Part shown: piece after piece, positions 22,966-28,632 of the stretch
How positions within the stretch are numbered: the stretch's first letter is position 1
Layout: each line of letters starts with the position of its first letter
IMG/VR virus record: IMGVR_UViG_3300022540_000454
Span: 1-35,588 of that record
Strand: one strand, 5' to 3'
DNA length: 35,588 nt
Source of the DNA: a virus
Translations under genes and position numbers: made by a program
The notes under the pieces: generated by a model
Database searches by the model: none
What the model was told of the DNA's origin: nothing
The model's input: only the letters and a program-made list of their open reading frames with translations

Positions 22966-23409
22966 GGTTAGTTTTTGACAGTATTCGCCCTTTTACAGGT
23001 GAACACTTGTCTTTATCCTCAGATGTATAGAAAGGAAGTAAAGGCAGTCAAACTAACCATTTAACAGGGTTAACTTAAATCATAATAACTTAGATGGGCG
23101 GTCTCTTTGACCCACCTTGCTAGGGCTTCTAGCTATGATTATTCGCACATTGACGGCGTATGTCCTCAACTTATGCTAAGGGTTAAATACTCTATTTTCT
23201 GCTTGGCTCGGTTTACATTCCCTTGAGCTTAAAGGGTAGAGGCTGAATTTGGTTAAGGCAGTTAGCTTCTGCTCGCTACAGAACAATGATAATATTTAAA
23301 GGGGGATTTCTAATCTAAGAAGATGATACTCGCAATAACATCTTTCTTAATATCCTTAAACCTAACCGAAATTAGGTGATGCTACTGCGAGTAGGTTTAA
23401 AGATACTTA
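22966..23409 (-). ncRNA. Large structured RNA of unknown class
   Basis: No reading frame fits this stretch. In the minus transcript these helices are visible: 23392-23400/23356-23364 (9 bp), 23339-23348/23317-23325 (9 bp, one bulge), 23279-23283/23267-23271, 23032-23036-type AAGGG hairpin at 23220-23236, 23134-23140/23078-23084 closing a three-way junction with hairpins 23119-23133 and 23093-23116, 23061-23073, and 23047-23058/22966-22979 (12 bp) enclosing 23038-23045/22987-22996. Loop bases 23386-23393 (TACTCGCA on the transcript) pair with loop 23327-23334 (TGCGAGTA), a kissing interaction. The complexity recalls phage-borne ornate RNAs such as GOLLD or ROOL, but I cannot match it to one. 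Confidence 0.65.
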
Positions 23410-23415
23410 TTCGTA

Positions 23416-23424
23416 AGTATAGCA
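23416..23424 (-). promoter_or_regulatory. Promoter of the large structured RNA
   Basis: The minus strand reads TGCTATACT, an extended -10, with a TTGCTT -35 at 23444-23439 separated by exactly 17 bases. Transcription would begin near 23409, at the edge of the first helices. It is the only candidate here with both elements at ideal spacing, suggesting strong, separate expression. Confidence 0.6.
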
Positions 23425-23465
23425 AACCCCGACTTAAAAAGCAAGGGTTTTAATTGGTGTCAAGT

Positions 23466-23720
23466 TTATTCCTCTAGTTTAATTACTTCCGTTAGATCAT
23501 CAAGTAGTTTTGCTGTTCTTTTTTTTGATGCAAGATATTTATTTTCAATGTGCTTGACTGCATATTCCTTGGCTTCGTCAAAAGTATCAAATGCAGCAGA
23601 GTATTCAGTTCTTTTAGCATTTCTGTTCCCATTGATCCAATAGCTCTTTTCCGTTTCTTTTTCTATTTCTATCTTTTCTATTTTGTAATTAGAAAAAAGA
23701 ATAACTGTATATTTTATCAT
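23466..23720 (-). CDS. Hypothetical 84-residue protein
   Basis: The start is ATG 23720, which has AAGGAGAAGTA upstream and overlaps the previous stop; an earlier in-frame ATG would run over the 27-residue gene. The product has a beta pair (YTVILFSNYKIEKIEIE) and a helix with FDTFDEAKEYAVKHIENKY, a pattern seen in small phage proteins of unknown role. It is the last gene before the structured-RNA region. Confidence 0.55.
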   Translation of the reverse strand: MIKYTVILFSNYKIEKIEIEKETEKSYWINGNRNAKRTEYSAAFDTFDEAKEYAVKHIENKYLASKKRTAKLLDDLTEVIKLEE

Positions 23721-23803
23721 TACTTCTCCTTCAATTCGTATGATGCGAAACACTTACCGTTCCGCGTGATTTTCCTAGTGATGATATTTGTACAGCATTT
23801 CAT
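23720..23803 (-). CDS. 27-residue Cys-containing peptide
   Basis: An ATG at 23803 preceded by AAAGGATAACAA, the recurrent module of this operon, opens a 27-codon frame. The frame ends TAATG with the next gene. The product begins MKCCTNIITRK and has a third Cys near residue 18. Coupling at both ends supports it as a gene; no function can be given. Confidence 0.5.
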   Translation of the reverse strand: MKCCTNIITRKITRNGKCFASYELKEK

Positions 23804-23967
23804 TTGTTATCCTTTGGTGTTTCTGGGTATTTAATTTTATCAAATAGTCTATCAATAACAACATCTGTATCCTCGTCTATTACACTCATATTTAAAACAA
23901 GCATATTAAGGACGGCTACCTCTTCACGATATTCTTTTTCCTTTTGTTTGTATTCTTCTTGAGTCAT
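23800..23967 (-). CDS. 55-residue acidic protein
   Basis: The ATG at 23967 overlaps the preceding stop (ATGA) and follows AAAGGATAAGAA. The product has a charged helix (EEYKQKEKEYREEVAVLNML) and ends PETPKDNK, where the last codons form the ribosome site of the next gene. Function is unknown. Confidence 0.5.
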   Translation of the reverse strand: MTQEEYKQKEKEYREEVAVLNMLVLNMSVIDEDTDVVIDRLFDKIKYPETPKDNK

Positions 23968-24191
23968 TTCTTATCCTTTGTGTTGTCTTTTATCATATCT
24001 ATTAGATTGTCGGTACACTCTTCAATATTTTCATATACGTAATTTTTATGTTTGGTTATGTTGGAATCTAATATATAATAAACATCTTCACTCTCTCGCA
24101 CTTCTGCATTGGTAATATTTCCCTTATTGATTCTATTATTGTTCACATAATATACTATCTCTCCGATACTATATACTTTTGTATAATTCAT
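23964..24191 (-). CDS. Hypothetical 75-residue protein
   Basis: The protein is soluble and beta-rich at the start (KVYSIGEIVYYVNNNRINKG) with an acidic C-terminus ending NTKDKK. It starts after an exact copy of the AAAGGATAACAAATG module, separated from the preceding gene by a short non-overlapping gap. No family is recognised. Confidence 0.5.
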   Translation of the reverse strand: MNYTKVYSIGEIVYYVNNNRINKGNITNAEVRESEDVYYILDSNITKHKNYVYENIEECTDNLIDMIKDNTKDKK

Positions 24192-24201
24192 TTGTTATCC
24201 T

Positions 24202-24312
24202 TTAATCATTAGTCGCAATAAGATGTACTATCCAAATAATAAAAGCCAATGGGTAAAACCATCCACTCATATCAAAACCGTTTATTAGCAGTATGCTTAT
24301 AAAAAGTGTCAT
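24202..24312 (-). CDS. 36-residue membrane protein
   Basis: An ATG at 24312 overlaps the previous stop (ATGA) and follows the repeated ribosome-site module. The 36-codon product is hydrophobic through most of its length (TLFISILLING, then WFYPLAFIIWIVHLIAT), giving two short or one long membrane segment. Function is unknown. Confidence 0.5.
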   Translation of the reverse strand: MTLFISILLINGFDMSGWFYPLAFIIWIVHLIATND

Positions 24313-24515
24313 TTGTTATCCTTATACAAATGTTTTTCAAAGTTTTCACTTTCTATCCATACATGATGCCCTATTAGTTCATTAAATACAATATATCCAT
24401 CTGACTTATCAACTGGCAATGACCCATCAAAATAATTCAAATATCCTTTTCTACCTGCGGTATTCCTATCCATTGGTTCTGCTTGTATTTCTGAAATGAT
24501 TCTATATGTTTTCAT
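24309..24515 (-). CDS. Hypothetical 68-residue phage protein
   Basis: The product begins KTYRIISEIQAEPMDRNTAG and continues DGYIVFNELIGHHVWIESEN, then a helix FEKHLYKDNK. The IQAEPM and GY.V......HH.W......F pattern recurs in small phage proteins of unknown role. It ends with the KDNK junction module. Confidence 0.55.
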   Translation of the reverse strand: MKTYRIISEIQAEPMDRNTAGRKGYLNYFDGSLPVDKSDGYIVFNELIGHHVWIESENFEKHLYKDNK

Positions 24516-24634
24516 TTGTTATCCTTTAGTTCAATTTTAAAAATTTCAAGCTCTGCAGCTCTCATCATCTCATCCCAAACATCATCTACCATCTCGTCTG
24601 CTATCATTATTTTTAATTTTCTTTTGCATATCAT
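24512..24634 (-). CDS. 40-residue helical protein
   Basis: The ATG at 24634 follows the junction module and overlaps the preceding stop. The peptide has a basic start (MICKRKLKIM) and an acidic helix (DEMVDDVWDEMMRAAELEIF), ending KDNK. It is linked to both neighbours by ATGA overlaps. Function is unknown. Confidence 0.5.
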   Translation of the reverse strand: MICKRKLKIMIADEMVDDVWDEMMRAAELEIFKIELKDNK

Positions 24635-25056
24635 TTGTTATCCTTGTGTATTCCTATTACTTCAACTTCTGCTTCAAGACTAAGAGTGTCTAATGCATTC
24701 TCACCATCAAGATCTATAAATTTGCTGCGTTCTTGCTTTTTATCAAATACTGCAACATATTTTAAATCTTTATATTTAACAATGCAACCACCTATCCAAT
24801 ATTCTGAAAAGGAAAAGAATATTGGCTTATTATTTTTATCTTTTTTGTCAAAATAGATTGCCAGGGTTGATGGGTCTATATTGCTCCATTTTTTATCAGA
24901 TATTATCCACATACTTAATACATCTTCAATATCTGTTTTTACCCATTCCTCGTTAGATGTTTCTTTTAGGTCATATTCTGTATCTGGTAGTATATATCCT
25001 TCTATCCACTCATCACTATCTATCTTCTTTGCTCTATATTCTGGTATTTGTGTCAT
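24631..25056 (-). CDS. YopX-family phage protein
   Basis: The 141-residue protein matches the YopX pattern: EYRAKKIDSDEWIEGYILPD at the N-terminus, a middle IDPSTLAIYFDKKDKNNKPI (usually TGLKDKNGK.IFEGD), GGCIVKYKDLKYVAVFD and a C-terminal VEVIGIHKDN. YopX proteins are common in early operons of phages and prophages; their function is not known. It is the largest gene in this run of tiny genes. Confidence 0.75.
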   Translation of the reverse strand: MTQIPEYRAKKIDSDEWIEGYILPDTEYDLKETSNEEWVKTDIEDVLSMWIISDKKWSNIDPSTLAIYFDKKDKNNKPIFFSFSEYWIGGCIVKYKDLKYVAVFDKKQERSKFIDLDGENALDTLSLEAEVEVIGIHKDNK

Positions 25057-25226
25057 TTGTTATCCTTTCTTTCTATTGAAAATATAATAAGTAGCGTACA
25101 GCCAAGCAAGGTAGTCACTAAGTCTTCATGCATTGGTGTAGTTGTTGTATATTCAATCCATCCTGTTTTTAAGCCTGCTTGAATAATGACTTGAAGTAAA
25201 AATAGTATTGATATCCATGTTTTCAT
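25053..25226 (-). CDS. 57-residue protein with two membrane segments
   Basis: The ATG at 25226 overlaps the previous stop. The product has an N-terminal hydrophobic helix (WISILFLLQVIIQAG), a polar Thr-rich loop and a second helix (LVTTLLGCTLLIIFS), ending in KDNK. The loop would face the periplasm if both ends are cytoplasmic. A membrane-located host-modifying role is possible but not shown. Confidence 0.5.
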   Translation of the reverse strand: MKTWISILFLLQVIIQAGLKTGWIEYTTTTPMHEDLVTTLLGCTLLIIFSIERKDNK

Positions 25227-25417
25227 TTTTTACCCTTTTGTAGAAAAGCCAAATGACAATCATCTGTTGCTTTCTCTATAAGATATGTATCTTCTGTATC
25301 AAGATATTTTGCATTTTCAATAGTCCATTTAATTATCCAATTAGTGTCTACCCAACTATGGATAATTCCATTTCTTTTTATCATGTATCTTATAAATAAT
25401 TTATTTAACCAATTCAT
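25223..25417 (-). CDS. Hypothetical 64-residue protein
   Basis: The protein is Trp- and Ile-rich (MNWLNKLFIRYMIKRNGIIH, then WVDTNWIIKWTIENAKYL) with a more polar C-terminus ending LAFLQKGKK. It is not clearly membrane-spanning; the amphipathic start could lie on a membrane. It is coupled to both neighbours by ATGA overlaps. Confidence 0.5.
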   Translation of the reverse strand: MNWLNKLFIRYMIKRNGIIHSWVDTNWIIKWTIENAKYLDTEDTYLIEKATDDCHLAFLQKGKK

Positions 25418-25572
25418 CTTTTATCCTTTTTAAATATATAAACACCCCAATCTTTTAGGTGCTTTTTAATCGTATTTACAGAGCAGTGATGATGCTTTGC
25501 TAGTTTTCTTAAACTAAGACCCATTTCATAATGCTCTATGATTTTTTCTTTGTTTGCTTCAAGATGTTTCAT
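25414..25572 (-). CDS. Small helix-turn-helix protein, first gene of leftward operon
   Basis: The ATG at 25572 follows AAAGGATATAA. The 52-residue product reads as a resolvase- or transposase-type HTH: KIIEHYEMGLSLRKLAKHHH, then CSVNTIKKHLKDWGV. Being the first gene after the divergent promoter region, it is a good candidate for a regulator of that region. It is below the size at which family calls are safe. Confidence 0.6.
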   Translation of the reverse strand: MKHLEANKEKIIEHYEMGLSLRKLAKHHHCSVNTIKKHLKDWGVYIFKKDKR

Positions 25573-25597
25573 TTATATCCTTTTTGTCGATTTCCAT

Positions 25598-25606
25598 ATT
25601 GTATCA
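25598..25606 (-). promoter_or_regulatory. Leftward early promoter (extended -10)
   Basis: The minus strand reads TGATACAAT with the -10 hexamer TACAAT at 25603-25598. Transcription would begin near 25591, about 19 bases before the HTH gene. The stretch 25607-25670 between this and the rightward promoter is AT-rich with no other visible signal. Confidence 0.5.
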
Positions 25607-25670
25607 TAGTTTTCTTGAAGAAGTATTAAAAGTGATTTATATTGTATTAATAAAGATTTAAGGTTAGAAT

Positions 25671-25679
25671 TGATATACT
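25671..25679 (+). promoter_or_regulatory. Rightward early promoter (extended -10)
   Basis: The sequence TGATATACT gives an extended -10 with hexamer TATACT at 25674-25679. The predicted start, near 25686, coincides with the first hairpin of the structured RNA. It is divergent from the promoter at 25598-25606. Confidence 0.55.
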
Positions 25680-25685
25680 GCTTTT

Positions 25686-26078
25686 AGAAGTTGAGTTTAG
25701 CTTCTGTGATATTTAACATTTTGAGCTTTTTATGAAGTGGTGTTTAAGCATAGTGTTACTCGGGTACGTCGCAGAGCGTATGACTGGCAACATTGTGGAG
25801 AAGACAAGGAAACTATGCCGCTATGTGTATCTGCCACCACTTCACCAAGAGCTTTTGATGCAGGAAATAAAGACGGTGACTAATCCGTTGAGCGGTAGAG
25901 GTTGAATGCCGATGAGACCAATCGGAATGAATATGTTGAGATACTATTCTTCCTGCACAAAGAGCTTTCACACGGGGATAGCACTATTTTTTAAACTTCC
26001 TCCTTTTTAAATAGTACCAACCTATCGCTATCCCCTTGTGAGGGCTTTACCTCTAAAGTGCATGACTTTATCATGTAA
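25686..26078 (+). ncRNA. Structured RNA or long leader of the rightward operon
   Basis: No plausible gene occurs in 25607-26153. Perfect helices are visible in order: 25686-25690/25701-25705, 25733-25742/25835-25844 (10 bp) enclosing 25748-25754/25812-25818 (7 bp), hairpins 25770-25778 and 25793-25807, 25859-25866/25950-25957 (8 bp) enclosing 25873-25888 and 25909-25925, then 25969-25982/26027-26040 (13 pairs, one mismatch) with 25983-25989/26009-26015 inside, and hairpins 26040-26053 and 26061-26075. The motif GAGCTTT recurs at each junction between the main helices (25723, 25849, 25962). It could be a free RNA or a 5' leader; no terminator with a T-run is seen. Confidence 0.6.
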
Positions 26079-26091
26079 ATAATGGTCTTAT

Positions 26092-26143
26092 ATGAGTAGT
26101 AGCATTGGTTTTCCTGCTACTCTTCATGTAAGCCGAAAACCAA
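26092..26143 (+). promoter_or_regulatory. H-type pseudoknot before the first rightward gene
   Basis: Stem 1 pairs 26098-26104 with 26115-26121 (AGTAGCA/TGCTACT) and is extended by ATGA/TCAT at 26092-26095/26124-26127. Nine of its ten loop bases (26105-26113, TTGGTTTTC) pair perfectly with 26135-26143 (GAAAACCAA). That second helix ends inside the AAAGGAT ribosome site of the gene at 26154. This is the layout of a translational operator. Confidence 0.6.
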
Positions 26144-26153
26144 AGGATAAAAG

Positions 26154-26366
26154 ATGAAAAAGATAGATAGATGTGTGGGGTGTAGAGACAATATGTATAA
26201 CCACGGTGGACTACACGGAAGAGATAAAAAATGTTGGAAGTTTGATAATGCAAAGGTTGTCTTTAGAAGAAGAGTTCATGTTGACACAATTCCACCATAC
26301 ACAAACAAGAAAGAAAGATTTTTAGATTGCTATCATCAAGATAGATTTGCATTTCTTACATACTAA
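26154..26366 (+). CDS. Cys-rich small protein, first gene of rightward operon
   Basis: The 70-residue protein has CVGCRDNMYNHGGLHGRDKK followed by CW, a basic middle (VVFRRRVHVDT) and DCYHQDRF. The C..C...(Y/W)N...CW...AK pattern is shared by small early phage proteins that probably bind zinc. Translation would start from AAAGGATAAAAG next to a predicted pseudoknot. Function is unknown. Confidence 0.6.
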   Translation: MKKIDRCVGCRDNMYNHGGLHGRDKKCWKFDNAKVVFRRRVHVDTIPPYTNKKERFLDCYHQDRFAFLTY

Positions 26367-26375
26367 AGGATTAAC

Positions 26376-26573
26376 ATGAAAGTGACATATGATATTGTTA
26401 ATATACTACCTCACAGAGGACAACAACCCATGAAAGTATTTATATACCATGATGACAAGTTTATGCGGTATTTATGGATGAGTAAAAACGATCTAGACAA
26501 AAATATAGAGATTGACAAAAAAGATGGTGATGAGCATGAAATAAAAGAGAGCTACAAAAAGGATATAACATGA
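26376..26573 (+). CDS. Hypothetical 65-residue protein
   Basis: The start at 26376 has AAAGGATTAAC upstream. The product is basic to neutral with a beta-like start (KVTYDIVNILPHRGQQPMKV) and an acidic/lysine-rich tail. No motif is recognised. Its stop overlaps the next start (ATGA). Confidence 0.5.
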   Translation: MKVTYDIVNILPHRGQQPMKVFIYHDDKFMRYLWMSKNDLDKNIEIDKKDGDEHEIKESYKKDIT

Positions 26574-26755
26574 AAATAGAAACATTATGGGAACTATTAC
26601 AAGATGAGAGATATTCTTGTCTTACTGTATCGGAGTTTGTGGAGATTATAAAAGACTCTAAAGTTATGGAAGAAGATGAGTTAGCATTTTTAACGGATGA
26701 GAATTGGAAGCCTGAAACGGTAGTACATTATATAAACAAGGAGGAAGAGAAATGA
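26570..26755 (+). CDS. Hypothetical acidic 61-residue protein
   Basis: The product is strongly acidic and helical (KIETLWELLQDERYSCLTVS, then VEIIKDSKVMEEDELAFLTD). It starts after AAAAAGGATATAAC and its stop overlaps the next ATG. Small acidic early proteins of phages often bind host proteins; nothing specific is shown here. Confidence 0.5.
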   Translation: MKIETLWELLQDERYSCLTVSEFVEIIKDSKVMEEDELAFLTDENWKPETVVHYINKEEEK

Positions 26756-26949
26756 GTGGATTGCCAAAAGAAATATATGTTGTTGTATCAGAGAGTGATA
26801 CATATATAGATAAAATTGAACATGGAAGAACTATTCCAATCGCATTTGAGACTAACGCACTAGATATTGATAGTGCCAAAGCTTTTCAGAAAAGAATAGG
26901 AACAAAATATGGGAAAACGGCTATCTATAAAGCTGAAAGGATAAAATAA
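26752..26949 (+). CDS. Hypothetical 65-residue protein upstream of ERF
   Basis: The product has a beta strand pair (EIYVVVSESDTYIDKIEHGR), then a helix (IDSAKAFQKRIGTKYGKTAI). It may be a small alpha/beta protein. The site is AAGGAGGAAGAGAA before ATG 26752. Its stop overlaps the ERF start (TAATG), so the two are translated together. Confidence 0.5.
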   Translation: MSGLPKEIYVVVSESDTYIDKIEHGRTIPIAFETNALDIDSAKAFQKRIGTKYGKTAIYKAERIK

Positions 26950-27515
26950 TGAGTTTATCTAAAATCCAAACAGAGCTAAATGCTCCGAAAAACCAATTTA
27001 ATAATTTTGGGAACTATGCTTACCGATCACTTGAAGATATTACTGATGCATTAAAACCCCATTTAAAGGCTTTTAACTACTCCTTGATAGTATCTGACCT
27101 AATGGAAGAGATAGGCGGTAGAATGTATGTTAGAGCTACAGCAGAGCTATATGATGAGACCATGAAGATAATTGCTGCCAATACTGCTTATGCTAGAGAG
27201 CCTTTATCTATTAAAGGAATGTCTGAAATGCAGATTACGGGTGCTACTTCATCTTATGCCAGGAAATATGCTCTTAATGGATTATTTGCGATTGATGACA
27301 ATAAAGATGCAGATAGCCATGACAATTCAAAAATAACTGTTACGCCCAAAATAAGTGAAGATGATGTATTGACTATTCAGAGTCTAATCTCACAAACAAG
27401 CACCGAGCTTGATAAATTCTTAGGTGTGTATAAAGTAGCAAAGATTATTGATCTTGATAAAGTTCAAGCTGAGTCTGCAATTACTTTGCTTACTAAGAAA
27501 TTGACAAAGGCTTAA
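26949..27515 (+). CDS. erf: ERF-family single-strand annealing protein
   Basis: The 188-residue protein carries the ERF core: NNFGNYAYRSLEDITDALKP, a beta segment LIVSDLMEEIGGRMYVRATA, and SEMQITGATSSYARKYALNG followed by LFAIDD. The last block (G...SY..RYAL...f.i) is the family signature. The C-terminal third is a helical linker and oligomerisation region. It anneals complementary single strands in phage recombination and would work with the SSB and NinG encoded on the other strand. No partner 5'-3' exonuclease is visible. Confidence 0.87.
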   Translation: MSLSKIQTELNAPKNQFNNFGNYAYRSLEDITDALKPHLKAFNYSLIVSDLMEEIGGRMYVRATAELYDETMKIIAANTAYAREPLSIKGMSEMQITGATSSYARKYALNGLFAIDDNKDADSHDNSKITVTPKISEDDVLTIQSLISQTSTELDKFLGVYKVAKIIDLDKVQAESAITLLTKKLTKA

Positions 27516-27700
27516 TGATGAAACGAGATACTAGGTTTATGGGTGGTGAAAATGCCCTTGAGATAATTCAAGAGGACATGAAAGAAGAGATTGATGCACT
27601 AATAGAAGAACTTATCGAAAAAGTCATAACCCTCTCTGTCTTTAGAGAGGGTTATGACTTGAGAGGATTTGCATTGAGATATTTAAAGGATTCGTTGTGA
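27515..27700 (+). CDS. Hypothetical 61-residue protein with inverted repeat in its gene
   Basis: The start overlaps the ERF stop (TAATG), with a second ATG one codon later. The N-terminal part is acidic and helical (NALEIIQEDMKEEIDALIEE). Codons 36-49 lie in a perfect 17-bp inverted repeat (27621-27660). The C-terminal half may therefore be shaped by that element rather than by protein function. Its stop overlaps a GTG start of the next gene. Confidence 0.5.
   Translation: MMKRDTRFMGGENALEIIQEDMKEEIDALIEELIEKVITLSVFREGYDLRGFALRYLKDSL
27621..27660 (-). terminator. Perfect 17-bp inverted repeat, likely leftward intrinsic terminator
   Basis: Arms 27621-27637 (AAGTCATAACCCTCTCT) and 27644-27660 are perfectly complementary around a six-base loop. 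On the minus strand the stem runs into TTTTTCG (27622-27616), the form of an intrinsic terminator. On the plus strand there is no T-run. It would stop leftward read-through from the tailspike end before it crosses the ERF gene. Confidence 0.6.
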
Positions 27701-27894
27701 AAAAATATGAACATTTACCAGACTATGTACAAAGAGCCATAAATGCTAAAGAAAAGCTACTTAAGGCAAGAGCATTGGCATTGGGAGAAAAGACCTCTAC
27801 TGAGCAATATGATGCGTTCTATAAGGGTAAATCGATTGATAACTCTAATAACTATGATAAACAAGAGATAAATTCCAACATGGAACTAGAGTAA
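27697..27894 (+). CDS. Hypothetical 65-residue protein, GTG start
   Basis: The GTG at 27697 overlaps the previous stop (GTGA). The product has a basic helical N-terminal half (LPDYVQRAINAKEKLLKARA) and a polar, Asn-rich C-terminus. It resembles no family I can name. It ends in TAATG shared with the next gene. Confidence 0.5.
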   Translation: MKKYEHLPDYVQRAINAKEKLLKARALALGEKTSTEQYDAFYKGKSIDNSNNYDKQEINSNMELE

Positions 27895-28286
27895 TGAACA
27901 TTGAAATAGAAGTCATAGATAATGTAATTCAGCCTAAATATGTAGAGTTGAAAAATGGTAAATATATGGCGAAAGTCACCAATATTGATTTAAGAACACA
28001 AAAACAGTCTGACTCTATGTGGCTATGGCTTACACAAATAGCCAATCTCTTTAATAGATTAAATCTTGATATAACAATGGTTTTGAGAATGGACACAAAA
28101 TGGAATAAAGATAAAATTAAAGCAACTGTGTGGGATGAACTTATGTTAAAGCTTTATGATAAAAAGAGCAGCACGAAGTTAAATAAAGATGAATTTGAGT
28201 TAATCATCTTAACTATGATCAAGGCTTTCGGAGGGCGTGGTGTAACTTTGCCAAAATTTCCGTCAATAGATGTAAAGGAGAAATAA
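27894..28286 (+). CDS. Conserved phage protein of recombination region (RT..Q...LW..L family)
   Basis: The 130-residue protein fits a widespread phage family with the pattern: RTQKQSDSMWLWLTQIANLF, N..NLD...VL.....WNKDKIKATVWDELM, KKSSTKLNKDEF and a C-terminal GVTLPKFPS (often GV..PFPS.E). It is usually found near annealing proteins or nucleases. Biochemical function is not established; a recombination role is suggested by neighbours. NinB-like function is an alternative I cannot test. Confidence 0.6.
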   Translation: MNIEIEVIDNVIQPKYVELKNGKYMAKVTNIDLRTQKQSDSMWLWLTQIANLFNRLNLDITMVLRMDTKWNKDKIKATVWDELMLKLYDKKSSTKLNKDEFELIILTMIKAFGGRGVTLPKFPSIDVKEK

Positions 28287-28471
28287 TGGGATGGTTTAGT
28301 AATCCAAATTGCCCTAGATGTGGAAGAGAAACAAAACTAGCTACTGCATGGGATGGAGATTATTATACTTGTCACTCTTGCAACATGAAAGCAAGAGAAG
28401 AAGTAAAAGAGAAGCAAGACATTAAAGATAGAATATCTAAACTTGAAAAACTGCTGAAGGATAACCAATGA
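28286..28471 (+). CDS. Small zinc-ribbon protein
   Basis: The 61-residue protein has NCPRCGRETKL and, 15 residues on, YTCHSCNMKARE, a canonical CxxC...CxxC ribbon. A charged coiled-coil tail follows (DIKDRISKLEKLLKDNQ). It is linked to the genes on both sides by TAATG and ATGA overlaps. It probably binds nucleic acid or a protein partner. Confidence 0.6.
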   Translation: MGWFSNPNCPRCGRETKLATAWDGDYYTCHSCNMKAREEVKEKQDIKDRISKLEKLLKDNQ

Positions 28472-28632
28472 TACCAATAAAAATCGCTGATTACATCATC
28501 AAATTCTTACTTGTGATAGCTCTATTGTTGATAGGGTTATCCACTACAAGTAGGGCTTGTGATGATAACATGGCATTGGATATGGAAATAATGAGGTACG
28601 TTGATGTTAATTTGACGCTAAATGAAAAATAG
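28468..28632 (+). CDS. 54-residue protein with N-terminal membrane anchor or signal
   Basis: The ATG at 28468 overlaps the previous stop and follows AAGGATAACC. The N-terminus is a hydrophobic helix (IIKFLLVIALLLIGLSTTSR) followed by ACDDN. It may be a signal peptide with a Cys at the mature start, but the residues before Cys do not fit a good lipobox. The remainder is a short acidic tail. A secreted or membrane-anchored early protein, or a spanin-like part, are options. Confidence 0.5.
   Translation: MIPIKIADYIIKFLLVIALLLIGLSTTSRACDDNMALDMEIMRYVDVNLTLNEK

Larger units (their letters stand above)
23801..25068 (-). repeat. Recurrent gene-junction module AAAGGATAACAAATG
   Basis: On the minus strand the module, with the C of CAT at 23801, 24189, 24310, 24513, 24632 and 25054, reads AAGGATAACAAATG in six exact copies. 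Close variants occur at 22937, 23965, 25224, 25415 and 25570. In most copies it serves at once as the last codons (KDNK), stop, Shine-Dalgarno and ATG of adjoining genes. Confidence 0.85.

Noticed and set aside
22966-23409. RNase P RNA, tmRNA, 6S RNA or group II intron
   Set aside because: None of the conserved core sequences I know for these RNAs is visible (no RNase P core, no tag frame with tRNA-like ends, no domain V).
23458-23463. TTGACA as the -35 for the structured-RNA promoter
   Set aside because: It is 36 bases from the -10, too far; TTGCTT at 23439-23444 has the correct 17-base spacing.
23801-25572. AAAGGATAACAAATG copies as a CRISPR-like array
   Set aside because: Spacing is irregular (about 120 to 420 bases), the intervals are coding genes, and each copy is a ribosome site with start codon; there are no cas genes.
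25969-26040. Rho-independent terminator ending the structured RNA
   Set aside because: The stem is strong but is followed by TTGTGAGG rather than a T-run, so it is better read as an internal domain.
28468-28632. Outer-membrane spanin (Rz1-like lipoprotein)
   Set aside because: The residues before Cys (SRA) do not make a good lipobox, the gene is in the early operon away from the lysis genes, and there is no Pro-rich mature part.
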